Notes under the pieces: model-generated
What the model was told of the DNA's origin: nothing
Databases searched by the model: none
The model's input: only the letters and a program-made list of their open reading frames with translations
Translations under genes and position numbers: made by a program
NCBI GenBank assembly: GCA_022599775.1
Contig: JAHZLQ010000068.1
Location: forward strand, 248,001-312,000
Reading direction: 5' to 3'
DNA length: 64,000 nucleotides
From: Gammaproteobacteria bacterium
Lineage (GTDB): Bacteria; Pseudomonadota; Gammaproteobacteria; Nevskiales; Nevskiaceae
Part shown: positions 53,892-63,254 of the stretch, in pieces
How the letters are laid out: each line of letters begins with the position of its first letter
Position numbering within the stretch: position 1 is the first letter of the stretch

Positions 53892-55229
53892 TCAGGCCGT
53901 GTGCCGATCGATGATGGACCGTAAGTCGACGCGCGCACCCAGCGCCCGCAACAGCCAGTACATGCCGCTCAAGGTCCGCATCACGAAGGCCATGTCGCGC
54001 ACCGGACGGAAGTCCGCCATGTGTCTGATCGAGCGTGTGGCCAGCGCGCGCGAGCGCTCCAGCACCGCCGGGTCGGAGAAGTCGTAGGTTTGCTCGGCGA
54101 ACAGGCTGTCGTAGATGGCCTCGTGCACGCGCTGATACAGCGGCTGGAGATCGGCCAGGGAAGGTATTTTCCCGCGATCACCGGCGCTGCCGCGCAGCGC
54201 ATGCAGTTCGATCAGCAACTGATGAATCGCCGACCAGTCCCGGCGGTCGGCCGCACGCAGGAAATCGCGCATCTGCGTGGCCATCTCCGGCGCGATGCGC
54301 TTGACGCAGCCGAAATCATAGACCGCGATCCCGCCGTCGCGATAGAAACCGAAGTTGCCGGGATGCGGATCGGCATGCAGCACGCCGTGCCGGAACACCT
54401 GGTCGAAGGTCCATCGCATCAGGGTGTCGCCGAGCCGATCGCGCTCGGCCTGAGGCCAGGTCTTGGCCTCTTCCAGGGATGCGGCATCGACGCGTTCGAG
54501 CACCAGGCAGCGATCCGAACACAAATCGACGACCGGCTCGGGCAAGCTCACCGCCGGATCGTCATTGCGCGCCCGCAAGGCCTGGAGATTGGCCAGTTCG
54601 ATACGGTAGTCGGTTTCCTCGCGCAGACGATCCGCCACCTCGGCCAGCACTTCGTCGATCGCCTTGGCATCCACCGGCATCACCCGGCTGAGCTTGAGCA
54701 TGCGGCCCAGCATCGCAATGTCGGAATCGATATCGTCGGTCACGCCGCGATGGCGGATCTTGACGACCACGTCGCGCTCGTCATCGAGCCGCGCCGCGTG
54801 CACCTGCCCGATGGAGGCACAGGCCATCGCCTGCGGATCGACCCACGGCAACCGCGCCCACTGCGCCTTACCCCAGACCTCGTCCAGAATCCCGCGGGCC
54901 TCCGCAAACGGAATCGGCTGGGCGTCGCGCTGCAGCTTCTGCAACTGCTCCGCCAGCGGCGCCGGCAGCACGTCCGCGTACTGCGAGACCATCTGCCCGA
55001 ACTTCATCGCTGCGCCCTTCATCTCCGAGAGCGTGCGATACCAGTCCTCACCCACCGCCTGCCACACCTGATCCCGCGACTGTCCTCGCGCCAGCGCGCC
55101 GACGGAACCCAACACCGAGCGCCCCAGCGTGCGAGCGCCAGTCAGGAACAAACGGGATGAACGACGACCTTGTCTGGCCACGGGTGTTTGGGGAATCGGC
55201 CTATCGGATTGGCCACCCAGCATACCCAA
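53892..55229 (-). CDS. ABC1/UbiB-family atypical kinase
   Basis: A 445-residue UbiB/ABC1 (COG0661) protein. It has the family K-x-G-Q motif MKFGQMVS near residue 75, the A-rich loop MACASIGQVH near 140 and a VVVKIRHRGV lysine. Catalytic-loop HADPHPGNFGFY and metal-binding VYDFGCVKR follow. UbiB proteins bind ATP and support ubiquinone synthesis or movement. A C-terminal hydrophobic end like that of true UbiB is not obvious, so this may be a paralogue. An ATG two codons later (55223) is also possible. Confidence 0.9.
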   Translation of the reverse strand: MGMLGGQSDRPIPQTPVARQGRRSSRLFLTGARTLGRSVLGSVGALARGQSRDQVWQAVGEDWYRTLSEMKGAAMKFGQMVSQYADVLPAPLAEQLQKLQRDAQPIPFAEARGILDEVWGKAQWARLPWVDPQAMACASIGQVHAARLDDERDVVVKIRHRGVTDDIDSDIAMLGRMLKLSRVMPVDAKAIDEVLAEVADRLREETDYRIELANLQALRARNDDPAVSLPEPVVDLCSDRCLVLERVDAASLEEAKTWPQAERDRLGDTLMRWTFDQVFRHGVLHADPHPGNFGFYRDGGIAVYDFGCVKRIAPEMATQMRDFLRAADRRDWSAIHQLLIELHALRGSAGDRGKIPSLADLQPLYQRVHEAIYDSLFAEQTYDFSDPAVLERSRALATRSIRHMADFRPVRDMAFVMRTLSGMYWLLRALGARVDLRSIIDRHTA

Positions 55230-55433
55230 GCGCCACAGGGAAGGAGTGAGCCCACCTCAGTTTGACCGACATCCGAAGGTGGAGTCCCTCCAGACGGACG
55301 CCAGTTCACACGCATGCCGAGCGCCATACCTTCCGGCAGCCATTTCATGCTCCCGCCTTCGTCGACTTCGCAGCTAACGGCCATGCCAGCAAAAGCACCC
55401 CCGAAAAATGGATCCAGCACAGGGCACGGCCGC

Positions 55434-55520
55434 CCTCTCCCCACCACCCGCCCCCGGGCGGTCCTCCTCTCTCCCACTTGGTTGGCGAGGGGCAGTGGAC
55501 TCGCTGCGCGTGATTCACCT
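55434..55520. repeat. Degenerate family B repeat in the ABC1/GGDEF-EAL gap
   Basis: On the minus strand AAGGTGAATCACGC leads into CCCCTCGCCAACCAAGTGGG, which matches the left part of the repeat at 32595 with several changes. The surrounding gap (55230-55592, 363 bases) carries no recognisable gene. It must include the promoter of the GGDEF-EAL gene. Confidence 0.55.
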
Positions 55521-55592
55521 TGAGCCCGCGGCCGTCGCGTACGCCGCAACTGCCGCATAATGGAATGTACGACCGCACGGTGGAGGCCTTGC

Positions 55593-57287
55593 ATGCTCTC
55601 AAAATCGATCATCACGGCATCGGTGGAGACCTTGCAGACGATTCTGAATGCGGTGCCCAGTCCGGTCTTTCTGATTGACCCCAACCATCGCGTGGTGCTC
55701 GCCAACGACGCCTTATGCGAATTCCTGAGCAGGACGCGGGACGAAATTATCGACGGGCCCAACGATTTCGTTCCCAAAGAGCAAAGCGAGATCTTCGCGA
55801 AAATCGATGACGAGGTTTTCGCAACCGGTCAATCCAATGAAAACGAAGAAGTCCTGACCGACGGCAATGGCTCCCTGCATATCATCCTGACGCGCAAGCG
55901 CCTGATTCAGTTGCCGACTTCCGAAGGCGTGCAGCCGTTCATCATCGCGGTCATCTCGGACGTCACGCAATTCAGAGAGGCTGAAGCGCATGCCAAGTTT
56001 CTGGCCGAACATGATGCCTTGACCGGGCTCGCCAACCGCAGCCAGCTGAGCGACCGGTTGATGGCAGCGATTGAAACCGCGCGCAAGACCGGGGGCAAAG
56101 CCGCCGTGCTGCTGCTGGACCTCGACAACTTCAAGTCGGTCAACGACAACCACGGTCATCCTGTCGGCGACGAGCTGCTGCGCATCGTTGCCAAACGCCT
56201 GGCCGGACAGGCCCGAAGCGTGGATACCGTCTCGCGCTACGGGGGCGACGAATTCTGCGTGGTGCAGGTCACGGTCCAGCGGCCTGACGATGCCTTGGGA
56301 TTGGCGCAAAGGATCATGTCTTCGATGTCGCGACCGATCGTCCTCGGCTCGGTGCGTCTTTCGATCACCGTATCGATCGGGATTGCCCTGATCCCCGACG
56401 ACGGAATGACCCCGGAGATCGTGTTGCGGCGCGCGGATATGGCGTTGTACGAGGTCAAGCGAAGCGGCCGTCACGACTATCGGCTGTATCAAGGGTCTGG
56501 TTCCGGGCCTCTTGCGCACGAATGGAACATGGAGGCCGATTTGCAGGCGGCCCTCGCCGCGGGCGAACTGAGTCTGGCCTTCCAGCCGCTCGCTGCCGCC
56601 ACCGACGGCAAAGTTCGAGGCTTCGAGGCGCTGGCCCGTTGGCAGCATCCCACGCGCGGCGACGTTCCCCCACAAGCCTTCATCGCCGCGGCCGAATCCA
56701 CGGGCCTGATCCAGCAGCTCGGATCCTGGGTTCTGCACCAAGCCTGCGCGAGCGCTGCGGGCTGGCCATGGGATTCACAGGTTGCCGTGAACGTTTCGCC
56801 CACGGAACTGGAAAACGACGACTTTCCCGCGACAGTCGCAAGTGCGCTGGCGGCGTCCGGTCTGCCGGCATCACGCCTCGAACTCGAAGTGACGGAAACG
56901 GCCCTGCTCGATGGGTCCCCCCGTCTACTGCGCGTGTTCGCCGAGCTCAAGGCACTTGGCGTCAGCCTGGCCTTGGACGACTTCGGCGCCGGTTGGTCGT
57001 CACTGGCGACGTTGCGCAACTTTCACTTCGACCGCATCAAGATCGACCGTAGCTTCATTGCCCATATCGCCTCGGATGCGCGCTCGGTCGCCATCGTCCG
57101 GGCCGTTCTGAGCCTGGGGCAGGCACTCGAGCTGCCGGTCACCGCGGAGGGTGTCGAGGATCAGGGGCAGCTTGCCGCGCTTCGGCAAATGGGCTGCGAC
57201 GAATTGCAGGGGTTCCTCCTCGGCCGACCGCGCGCCGAAGCGGCCCTGCCCGACGTTCGGCTCTGGCACAGCAAACCCGATTCGTGA
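55593..57287 (+). CDS. PAS-GGDEF-EAL cyclic-di-GMP turnover protein
   Basis: The 564-residue protein has a PAS domain (about 10-125), then GGDEF (about 140-300) and EAL (about 315-560). The GGDEF has RYGGDEF with an upstream RSVD, placed as a product-inhibition I-site. The EAL keeps the residues needed for phosphodiesterase activity: FEALARW, NVSPTELE, EVTETALL, LDDFGAG, KIDRSFI, EGVED and QGFLLGRP. Both domains look intact, so it may be bifunctional. There is no signal or membrane segment. The ATG at 55593 is preceded by GGAGG 6 bases upstream, so I prefer it to the ATG 33 bases earlier. Confidence 0.93.
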   Translation: MLSKSIITASVETLQTILNAVPSPVFLIDPNHRVVLANDALCEFLSRTRDEIIDGPNDFVPKEQSEIFAKIDDEVFATGQSNENEEVLTDGNGSLHIILTRKRLIQLPTSEGVQPFIIAVISDVTQFREAEAHAKFLAEHDALTGLANRSQLSDRLMAAIETARKTGGKAAVLLLDLDNFKSVNDNHGHPVGDELLRIVAKRLAGQARSVDTVSRYGGDEFCVVQVTVQRPDDALGLAQRIMSSMSRPIVLGSVRLSITVSIGIALIPDDGMTPEIVLRRADMALYEVKRSGRHDYRLYQGSGSGPLAHEWNMEADLQAALAAGELSLAFQPLAAATDGKVRGFEALARWQHPTRGDVPPQAFIAAAESTGLIQQLGSWVLHQACASAAGWPWDSQVAVNVSPTELENDDFPATVASALAASGLPASRLELEVTETALLDGSPRLLRVFAELKALGVSLALDDFGAGWSSLATLRNFHFDRIKIDRSFIAHIASDARSVAIVRAVLSLGQALELPVTAEGVEDQGQLAALRQMGCDELQGFLLGRPRAEAALPDVRLWHSKPDS

Positions 57288-57364
57288 CGCCGCGCCAACG
57301 GCCAAACACCGGGACACCTGACCGACCCGGCGAACGAAAGCGGAACTACGCAGATTAACGTTGA

Positions 57365-57494
57365 CGCGAGACTAACGGCCATGCCGCAAGCGGCACCCGG
57401 TAGAATGAACCTCCTGCGGCATGGCCGTTTCCCTCACCCACCGCTCCCGCAAGCAGGCGAGGGTCGGTCGGCATCACGCCGCGCGATTCACGTT
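57365..57494. repeat. Intergenic repeat, family B copy 2 (inverted)
   Basis: The complement of this segment matches the repeat at 32595-32746: it begins AACGTGAATCGCGC, has GTGATGCCGACCGACCCTCG, and ends CATGGCCGTTAGTCTCGCG. The ACCGCTCGC hairpin of copy 1 is shortened here. It lies downstream of the GGDEF-EAL gene and downstream of the convergent FAD oxidoreductase gene. Confidence 0.8.
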
Positions 57495-57550
57495 CAACTT
57501 TGCTGCCGCCCGGTTGCCGGCGTTCAGCTGGAATCAGGGCGATGGCCGTC

Positions 57551-59053
57551 TCAACCGGCCGCCGCCCGCCCCGCCTCGCGGCCGAAGTAGGTGGCATCGG
57601 CCAACGACAGGCCCGAGCTGTAGCCTTCGCCCCAGCGCGGCAGGCCGCAGGCGGTGCGGCCGGCGGCGTACAGGCCGTGGATCGGCAGGCCCTGGGCATT
57701 CAGCACCTCGCCGCTGGGCCGCGTGTGCAGACCGCCCAGGGTGAAACAGGTGTAGGCGGCGTAGTCCACGCGCAGGTCCAGTGCCACGAACGGAGGGTCC
57801 ACCAGCGGCCTGAGCCACTTCGCGGCCTTGTGGAACTGCGGGTCCTGACCTTGCGCGGCGTGATGGTTGTAGAGCTCAACAGTCGCGGTGAGCGCGCCCG
57901 GCGCCAGCTCCAGTTCGCGCTCGACCTCCGCCCAGGTGTCTCCGGCGGCACCGATGCCGATCCGGAAATGCTCGCCGAACAGCGGCTCCGAGTAGATCGC
58001 CTGGTCCAGCAGCAGGAATATCCGATCGCACTGCTGGCGCAGGATGTGCGCGGAGACGCGGCCGTGATAGCAGTCTTCATTGATGAATCGCTGGCCACGT
58101 TCATTGATGAAGATACCCTTGATCAGGCTCTCCGGCGGATACCAGGGTACGGTGACGAAGCCCTCCGCCATGTTGATGGCGACACCGCCGACGCTCTGGC
58201 CGAGCTGGATGCCGGAGCCGTCGTCGACCGTGCCGATCGGCTGTGAGCAGCGCAGCAGTTGCGGCGCGCTCTGGGCGAGCAGTTCGCGATTCATGACGAA
58301 ACCACCAGCACACAGGATCACGCCGCGTTGGGCGCGCGCGTAACCGATCCGGCCCTCGTGCTTGTAGACCAGGCCGTGCACACGGTTGGTGTCATCGGCG
58401 ATCAGTGAAATCACGCGGGTGTTGTAACGGACTTCGACACCGGCCTGCTCGACGCGCTCGGTGAGCACGTCCATCAGGTAGCGTCCGGCGCCCATGCCCA
58501 TGAATTCCGGCGTGTGACCGCGCGGACAGGGTTTGGCCTGCTGCGAGAACGGCCAGGCTTCCTCGCTGCCACTCCAGATCAGGCAATCGTCGGTCATCGG
58601 CTCGACGATGCGCTCCGGTATGAAGCTGTACTTGTAACGCACGCCCTGTTCGAGCAGCCAGTGGAAATGCGCGAGGCTGTTTTCGGCGTAGCGTCGGGCA
58701 CGCGCTTCGTCGACATTCGGACCGCCGGCCATGATCAGGTATTGCGCCAGGTCTTCCGTAGTGTCCGTGAATCCCGCTGCGTTCTGGATCGGCGTTCCGC
58801 CGCTGCCGCCGAAATAGATCTCGCCGCCGGACAGTGCGGAGGTTCCGCCGCTGCCGGCGGAGACCTCGAACAGGCGGACGCCGGCACCGGCACGCGCCGC
58901 TTCGATCGCGGCGCAGGCGCCAGCGGCGCCGAAACCCAGGACCAGAACGTCGGCCTCGAGATCCCATTGCGGCACTTCGTGCAGGCGACACGGGCGGACA
59001 ACGGAGTACGGGGACTGGTCGGTGACTGCAGCGCTCATGCGGGTCGATTCCAT
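57551..59053 (-). CDS. FAD-dependent oxidoreductase (fumarate reductase/3-ketosteroid dehydrogenase-like)
   Basis: A 500-residue flavoprotein with an N-terminal FAD Rossmann motif, VLVLGFGAAGACAAIEAARAG. Its substrate-domain layout matches the fumarate reductase flavoprotein/KstD superfamily. Later motifs are GTSALSGGEIYFGG, ILCAGGFVMN, GIFINERGQRFINED and the C-terminal LGGLHTRPSGEVL and GLYAAGRTACG, with GYSSGLSLADATYFG for FAD binding. Without a clear tyrosine pair it cannot be called a steroid dehydrogenase with confidence. Neighbours do not indicate a pathway. Confidence 0.86.
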   Translation of the reverse strand: MESTRMSAAVTDQSPYSVVRPCRLHEVPQWDLEADVLVLGFGAAGACAAIEAARAGAGVRLFEVSAGSGGTSALSGGEIYFGGSGGTPIQNAAGFTDTTEDLAQYLIMAGGPNVDEARARRYAENSLAHFHWLLEQGVRYKYSFIPERIVEPMTDDCLIWSGSEEAWPFSQQAKPCPRGHTPEFMGMGAGRYLMDVLTERVEQAGVEVRYNTRVISLIADDTNRVHGLVYKHEGRIGYARAQRGVILCAGGFVMNRELLAQSAPQLLRCSQPIGTVDDGSGIQLGQSVGGVAINMAEGFVTVPWYPPESLIKGIFINERGQRFINEDCYHGRVSAHILRQQCDRIFLLLDQAIYSEPLFGEHFRIGIGAAGDTWAEVERELELAPGALTATVELYNHHAAQGQDPQFHKAAKWLRPLVDPPFVALDLRVDYAAYTCFTLGGLHTRPSGEVLNAQGLPIHGLYAAGRTACGLPRWGEGYSSGLSLADATYFGREAGRAAAG

Positions 59054-59132
59054 GCGCAGGGACTCCGATGATCCGCACCCGGGCCGCTGGCCGCCTACCC
59101 GTTTCGGCTTAGACCCGCGCTAAGATCACGGC

Positions 59133-60488
59133 ATGTCCGAGGCTTGGCTATCACCGAACTTCAATGCTGCGGCAATGTGGCCGCCGGTGCTGGTGTCGCT
59201 GTTCGCACTGGGCATGGCGCTGGCGTTCGTGGTTGCCGATCGCAGCTCGCCCACCAGCCGGGCGCTGTCGCTGGTGCTGGCCTTTGTCGCCATCACGCTG
59301 GACCTGAACGTGGTCGTGCCGATGCTGTGGGCGGTGCCGCCGCAGGTCACAGGCCTGTTCGCGATCTCGGACGGACTGACCATGTTCTGGCTGCACGAGT
59401 GGATCCTGCGCGTGCGCCGCACCGTACCGGCGGGGCAGCTCAGGGTGATCGCTGGCGACATGCTGCCGCGGATCGGGCAAGTCATGGCGCTGTGCTACGT
59501 GGCGCTCTCGATCGGCTATCCGGAGTTGCGGCTGCATGAATTTCTCAATGCGGTGTCGGAGCCCGGCGCGCTGGCAAGACCGCAATTCTGGGTCTTCGCC
59601 GGACCGGTTTCGCTGTGCGTGATCGCCGCTTGGCTATCGATCGGACTGCTGCTGAACCGGCGCCCTGATGCGCCGGAACGGCGCCGCGTGCTGTCGATGG
59701 CCTATGCCATTCCGCTGCTCGGCGCCAGTCTGGTAATGCCGCAATCAGTCGGCCCGCTGGTGATGACACTGACGCTGGTGATCGTACTGGTGGGCGCCAC
59801 CCAGTACCACGTAATGCAGGGTCGGCGCGGCCAATTCGTCGCGCAGTTCCTGTCGCCGCAGGTCGCGGATCTGGTGCGCAGCCGCGGCCTTGCGGCGGCA
59901 ATGGAACAGAAGCAGGTGGAGCTGACGGCAATCAGCGTGGACCTTCGCGGCTTCACCGCATTCGCCGCCGCGCATGATTCGGCCGAGGTGGTCCATGTAC
60001 TGCGCGAGTACTACCAGGCCGTGGGAGAACTGGTGGCCGAGTTCGGCGTCACCATCAAGGACATCAACGGCGACGGCATCCTGATTCTGGTTGGCGCCCC
60101 CCTGCCGGTACCGGCCCACGCCGCGCTCGCGCTGAAGCTCGCCGACCGCCTGCGCAGCGCCTGCCTGGATCTGACGCAGACCTGGCAGACCGATGCCGCG
60201 CCGCTGGGCGTGGGCCTGGGTGTAGCGACCGGACCGGTTGTGGTCGGCGCGATCAGCGCGGCGGCACGGCTGGAGTACACCGCCGTGGGCATGGCGGTGA
60301 ATCTGGCCTCACGCCTGTGCGAGCAGGCCCTGAACGGCGAGATTCTGATCGCCGAGGCCACGGCGCTCGAAGCTGCCGCGGAGACCCCGCTGGAGGCGCG
60401 CACCGGACTGAGGCTGAAGGGGTTCAGCGAACAGGTGGCGCATTTCAATCTCGGCGCGGCGACGGCCGCAGCCAAGCCCGCCACCTGA
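59133..60488 (+). CDS. Membrane class III nucleotide cyclase-like protein
   Basis: Six to seven transmembrane helices (about 15-215) are followed by a class III cyclase homology domain (about 260-440). The first metal Asp is in ISVDLRGFTAF and the second in KDINGDGILILVGAP. The C-terminal LEYTAVGMAVNLASRL supplies Asn and Arg of the transition-state region. The positions that usually choose the purine are changed: Lys is replaced by Asp before GDG, and the Asp in GDAVN is replaced by Met. It may be a cyclase of altered specificity or an inactive binder. It is divergent from the FAD oxidoreductase. Confidence 0.87.
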   Translation: MSEAWLSPNFNAAAMWPPVLVSLFALGMALAFVVADRSSPTSRALSLVLAFVAITLDLNVVVPMLWAVPPQVTGLFAISDGLTMFWLHEWILRVRRTVPAGQLRVIAGDMLPRIGQVMALCYVALSIGYPELRLHEFLNAVSEPGALARPQFWVFAGPVSLCVIAAWLSIGLLLNRRPDAPERRRVLSMAYAIPLLGASLVMPQSVGPLVMTLTLVIVLVGATQYHVMQGRRGQFVAQFLSPQVADLVRSRGLAAAMEQKQVELTAISVDLRGFTAFAAAHDSAEVVHVLREYYQAVGELVAEFGVTIKDINGDGILILVGAPLPVPAHAALALKLADRLRSACLDLTQTWQTDAAPLGVGLGVATGPVVVGAISAAARLEYTAVGMAVNLASRLCEQALNGEILIAEATALEAAAETPLEARTGLRLKGFSEQVAHFNLGAATAAAKPAT

Positions 60489-60507
60489 GCGCCGACCCAG
60501 CGCCTGT

Positions 60508-61491
60508 TCACGCGCGAAGCGGGCAGCGGCGCGCCAGCGCCTCCACGAATACGAAGCCGAGCGCGGCCAGCGCCAGCGGGGCGATGTAATACACCGCACG
60601 ATAGGCCAGCAAGCCGGCCAGCAGTTCGGTGTCCGCCATGGCATCGCCGAGCAGCGCCAGGAACACCGCCTCGATCACGCCCAATCCGGCCGGCACATGC
60701 GCCACCGCGCCGGCGATGCCGCTCAGCAACAACACGGCCAGCACCGTCGGATACGCGATTTCGGCACCCAGCAACAAATAGACGATCAGGCCCATCGTCA
60801 TCCAGTTGGCGACCGACAGCGCGATCTGCGCCACGGCCATGCGCAGCGACGGCAGCGTCACCGTGGTCCCGCGCAGGCTGAAGCTGCGTCGCCGCGATAC
60901 GCCGCACAATGCGACATAGCTCGTCACGCCGAGCAGCAGCGCGAACCCGATCAGGCGCAGGCCCAGATCGCCGATGCGCCCGCCGTCCGGCAGGTCCACG
61001 AAGCCGAAGCTGCCGGCGATTCCGGCCAGCAGACAGTAACCGGACCAGTTGGTGACGAGACTCAGGCCGACGATGCGGGTGATCGTGCCGCGCTCCACTC
61101 CGAACCGCGAATACAGGCGATAGCGCAGGCCGATCCCACCGAGCCAGGCGCCCATGTTGAGGTTGAAGGCGTAGCAGATCGCGGCGATCGACGCGGTCAG
61201 CGAATTCGGCAGGCTCTGCCGGGTGTAGTGCCGCGCAAACAGGTCATAGCCGCCGTAGAGCGCATAGCTGAGCAGAGACAGCAGCAGCGACGCCAGCAGT
61301 ACCGGCGTGCCCAGCGCCTGCAGCGCGACCCAGACTTCAGACCAGTCGACCGCCCGCGTGCGGGACACCAGCAGCCACACGATCAAGACGAAGAAGCCGA
61401 GCACCAGCAGCCGCCTCAGCAACAACCACAGGCGGCTGGGCGGCTTGGCTGGAAGGGTTCGGCTCAGCTCTGGCTCTGGGGAATCCGGCAC
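60508..61491 (-). CDS. YbhN/UPF0104 (LPG-synthase-type) integral membrane protein
   Basis: A 327-residue protein of the lysylphosphatidylglycerol synthase transmembrane family, with about eight helices. Typical patterns are the N-terminal LLRRLLVLGFFVLIVWLLVSR, NLNMGAWLGGIGLRYRLYSRFG near residue 110, and AHVPAGLGVIEAVFLALLGD near 270. It lacks the C-terminal aminoacyl-transferase domain of MprF, so it is a YbhN-like protein of uncertain transport function. It ends close to the cyclase gene stop (19 bases, convergent). Confidence 0.9.
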   Translation of the reverse strand: MPDSPEPELSRTLPAKPPSRLWLLLRRLLVLGFFVLIVWLLVSRTRAVDWSEVWVALQALGTPVLLASLLLSLLSYALYGGYDLFARHYTRQSLPNSLTASIAAICYAFNLNMGAWLGGIGLRYRLYSRFGVERGTITRIVGLSLVTNWSGYCLLAGIAGSFGFVDLPDGGRIGDLGLRLIGFALLLGVTSYVALCGVSRRRSFSLRGTTVTLPSLRMAVAQIALSVANWMTMGLIVYLLLGAEIAYPTVLAVLLLSGIAGAVAHVPAGLGVIEAVFLALLGDAMADTELLAGLLAYRAVYYIAPLALAALGFVFVEALARRCPLRA

Positions 61492-61571
61492 GTCGGAGAT
61501 AGGTCCGAAGGCAAAGGTATTCCCAGCCTAGAACCCGCCCGATGTGGCAGGGCTGAACGCGCCCTTGCGAC

Positions 61572-62578
61572 TCAGCGCGTGAGCGGCGGTTCGACGGAGA
61601 CGACGCGCTTGAGGAATTCGTAGCTGTCGCGCCAGAAGGCCTTGGCGTTGTCGCGCCAGCGCAGCAACGTGAAGGCATGGTTTTCGCCCTCATACCAGCG
61701 CGTGGTCACGGCGATGCCGAGCCGCGTGCAGGCCGCGTCCAGTCGTTCCGCGTCCTGTTTGCAGATGTCCACGGAACCAACGCCGGTCCACACTTCCGGA
61801 AACGGACGTTCGGGCGCGGCCGCGGTTTCGAGGATGCGGATCGGGTCGGCCATATCGCTGCCGGCGTCGCCGTGTTCCCGGCCCGGTCCGAGATAGGCCC
61901 GGGCGATGTCGTTGAGGATGCGCACTGTCCATTTGCCGACGCCGGGATAGCCCTGGCGCGCTGCGGGATCGGACACCTGCAGGAACGGCATGGTCGGCTG
62001 CACCGCGATCGGCGCCACGCCGGCATCGAACACGGCCCGCGCCCAGGGCTCCGGCCGCCGGTAGCTGGCGGCGATCGCCAGGCCCAGCGCCAGATTGGCG
62101 CCAGCCGATTCACCGGCTACGACAATGCGCGTGGGATCGCCGCCGTAGTCCGCGCAGTGCTCGACCACCCAGCGATAGGCCAGGCAACAATCTTCGATCG
62201 CCGCCGGGAAACGATGCTGCGGCGCCAGCCGATAGTCGATGTTGAACACCAGGAAACCGCCGCGATAGGCGTGGGCGAGGCCGATGCCCTCGTGGGTTTC
62301 CTTGGAGCAAACGGCGAAACCACCACCGTGGATATAGATCAGGATCGGCAGCGGCGACGCTGGCTGCTGCGAGACGGCGGGTGGCAGGAATACATCCAGC
62401 TTCTGCGCAACCAGGGGACCATAGGCCACATCGCGATGCGCTTGCACGCGCTGGCGCGCACGCCGCATCGCCGGCGCCAGCATGCTCAGCGCGGTCGCAC
62501 CGGTAAAGATGCCGCCGAAGCTTGCCAGGCGCAGACGCGCGCCGAACGGCAGGGCCGGGTCCGTGGCCACTCCGCTCA

Positions 62579-62579
<1 letters not shown>
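61572..62579 (-). CDS. Alpha/beta hydrolase (HSL-family carboxylesterase)
   Basis: A 335-residue esterase of the hormone-sensitive lipase family. The oxyanion motif IYIHGGGFAV lies near residue 80, the nucleophile in VAGESAGANLALG near 165, Asp in SVDICKQDAE and His in EGENHAFTLL. No signal peptide is seen. The ATG at 62579 overlaps the dcd stop by one base (TGATG). The frame is open upstream only into dcd. Confidence 0.92.
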
Positions 62580-63145
<566 letters not shown>

Positions 63146-63254
63146 ACGAGGCTCCCGGCGGACACGGCGCAGAGGCCGGACCGCAAATGGCTGAAATCGT
63201 AGGGCCGTTATCGTACGCGATTGGACGTCCGGCTTGTCCGCGAGAATCGGCTGC

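Noticed and set aside
55230..55433. Minus-strand frame reading MKWLPEGMALGMRVNW in the ABC1/GGDEF-EAL gap
   Set aside because: It is short, without a ribosome site or known family, and runs into repeat sequence; it may be part of an old repeat.
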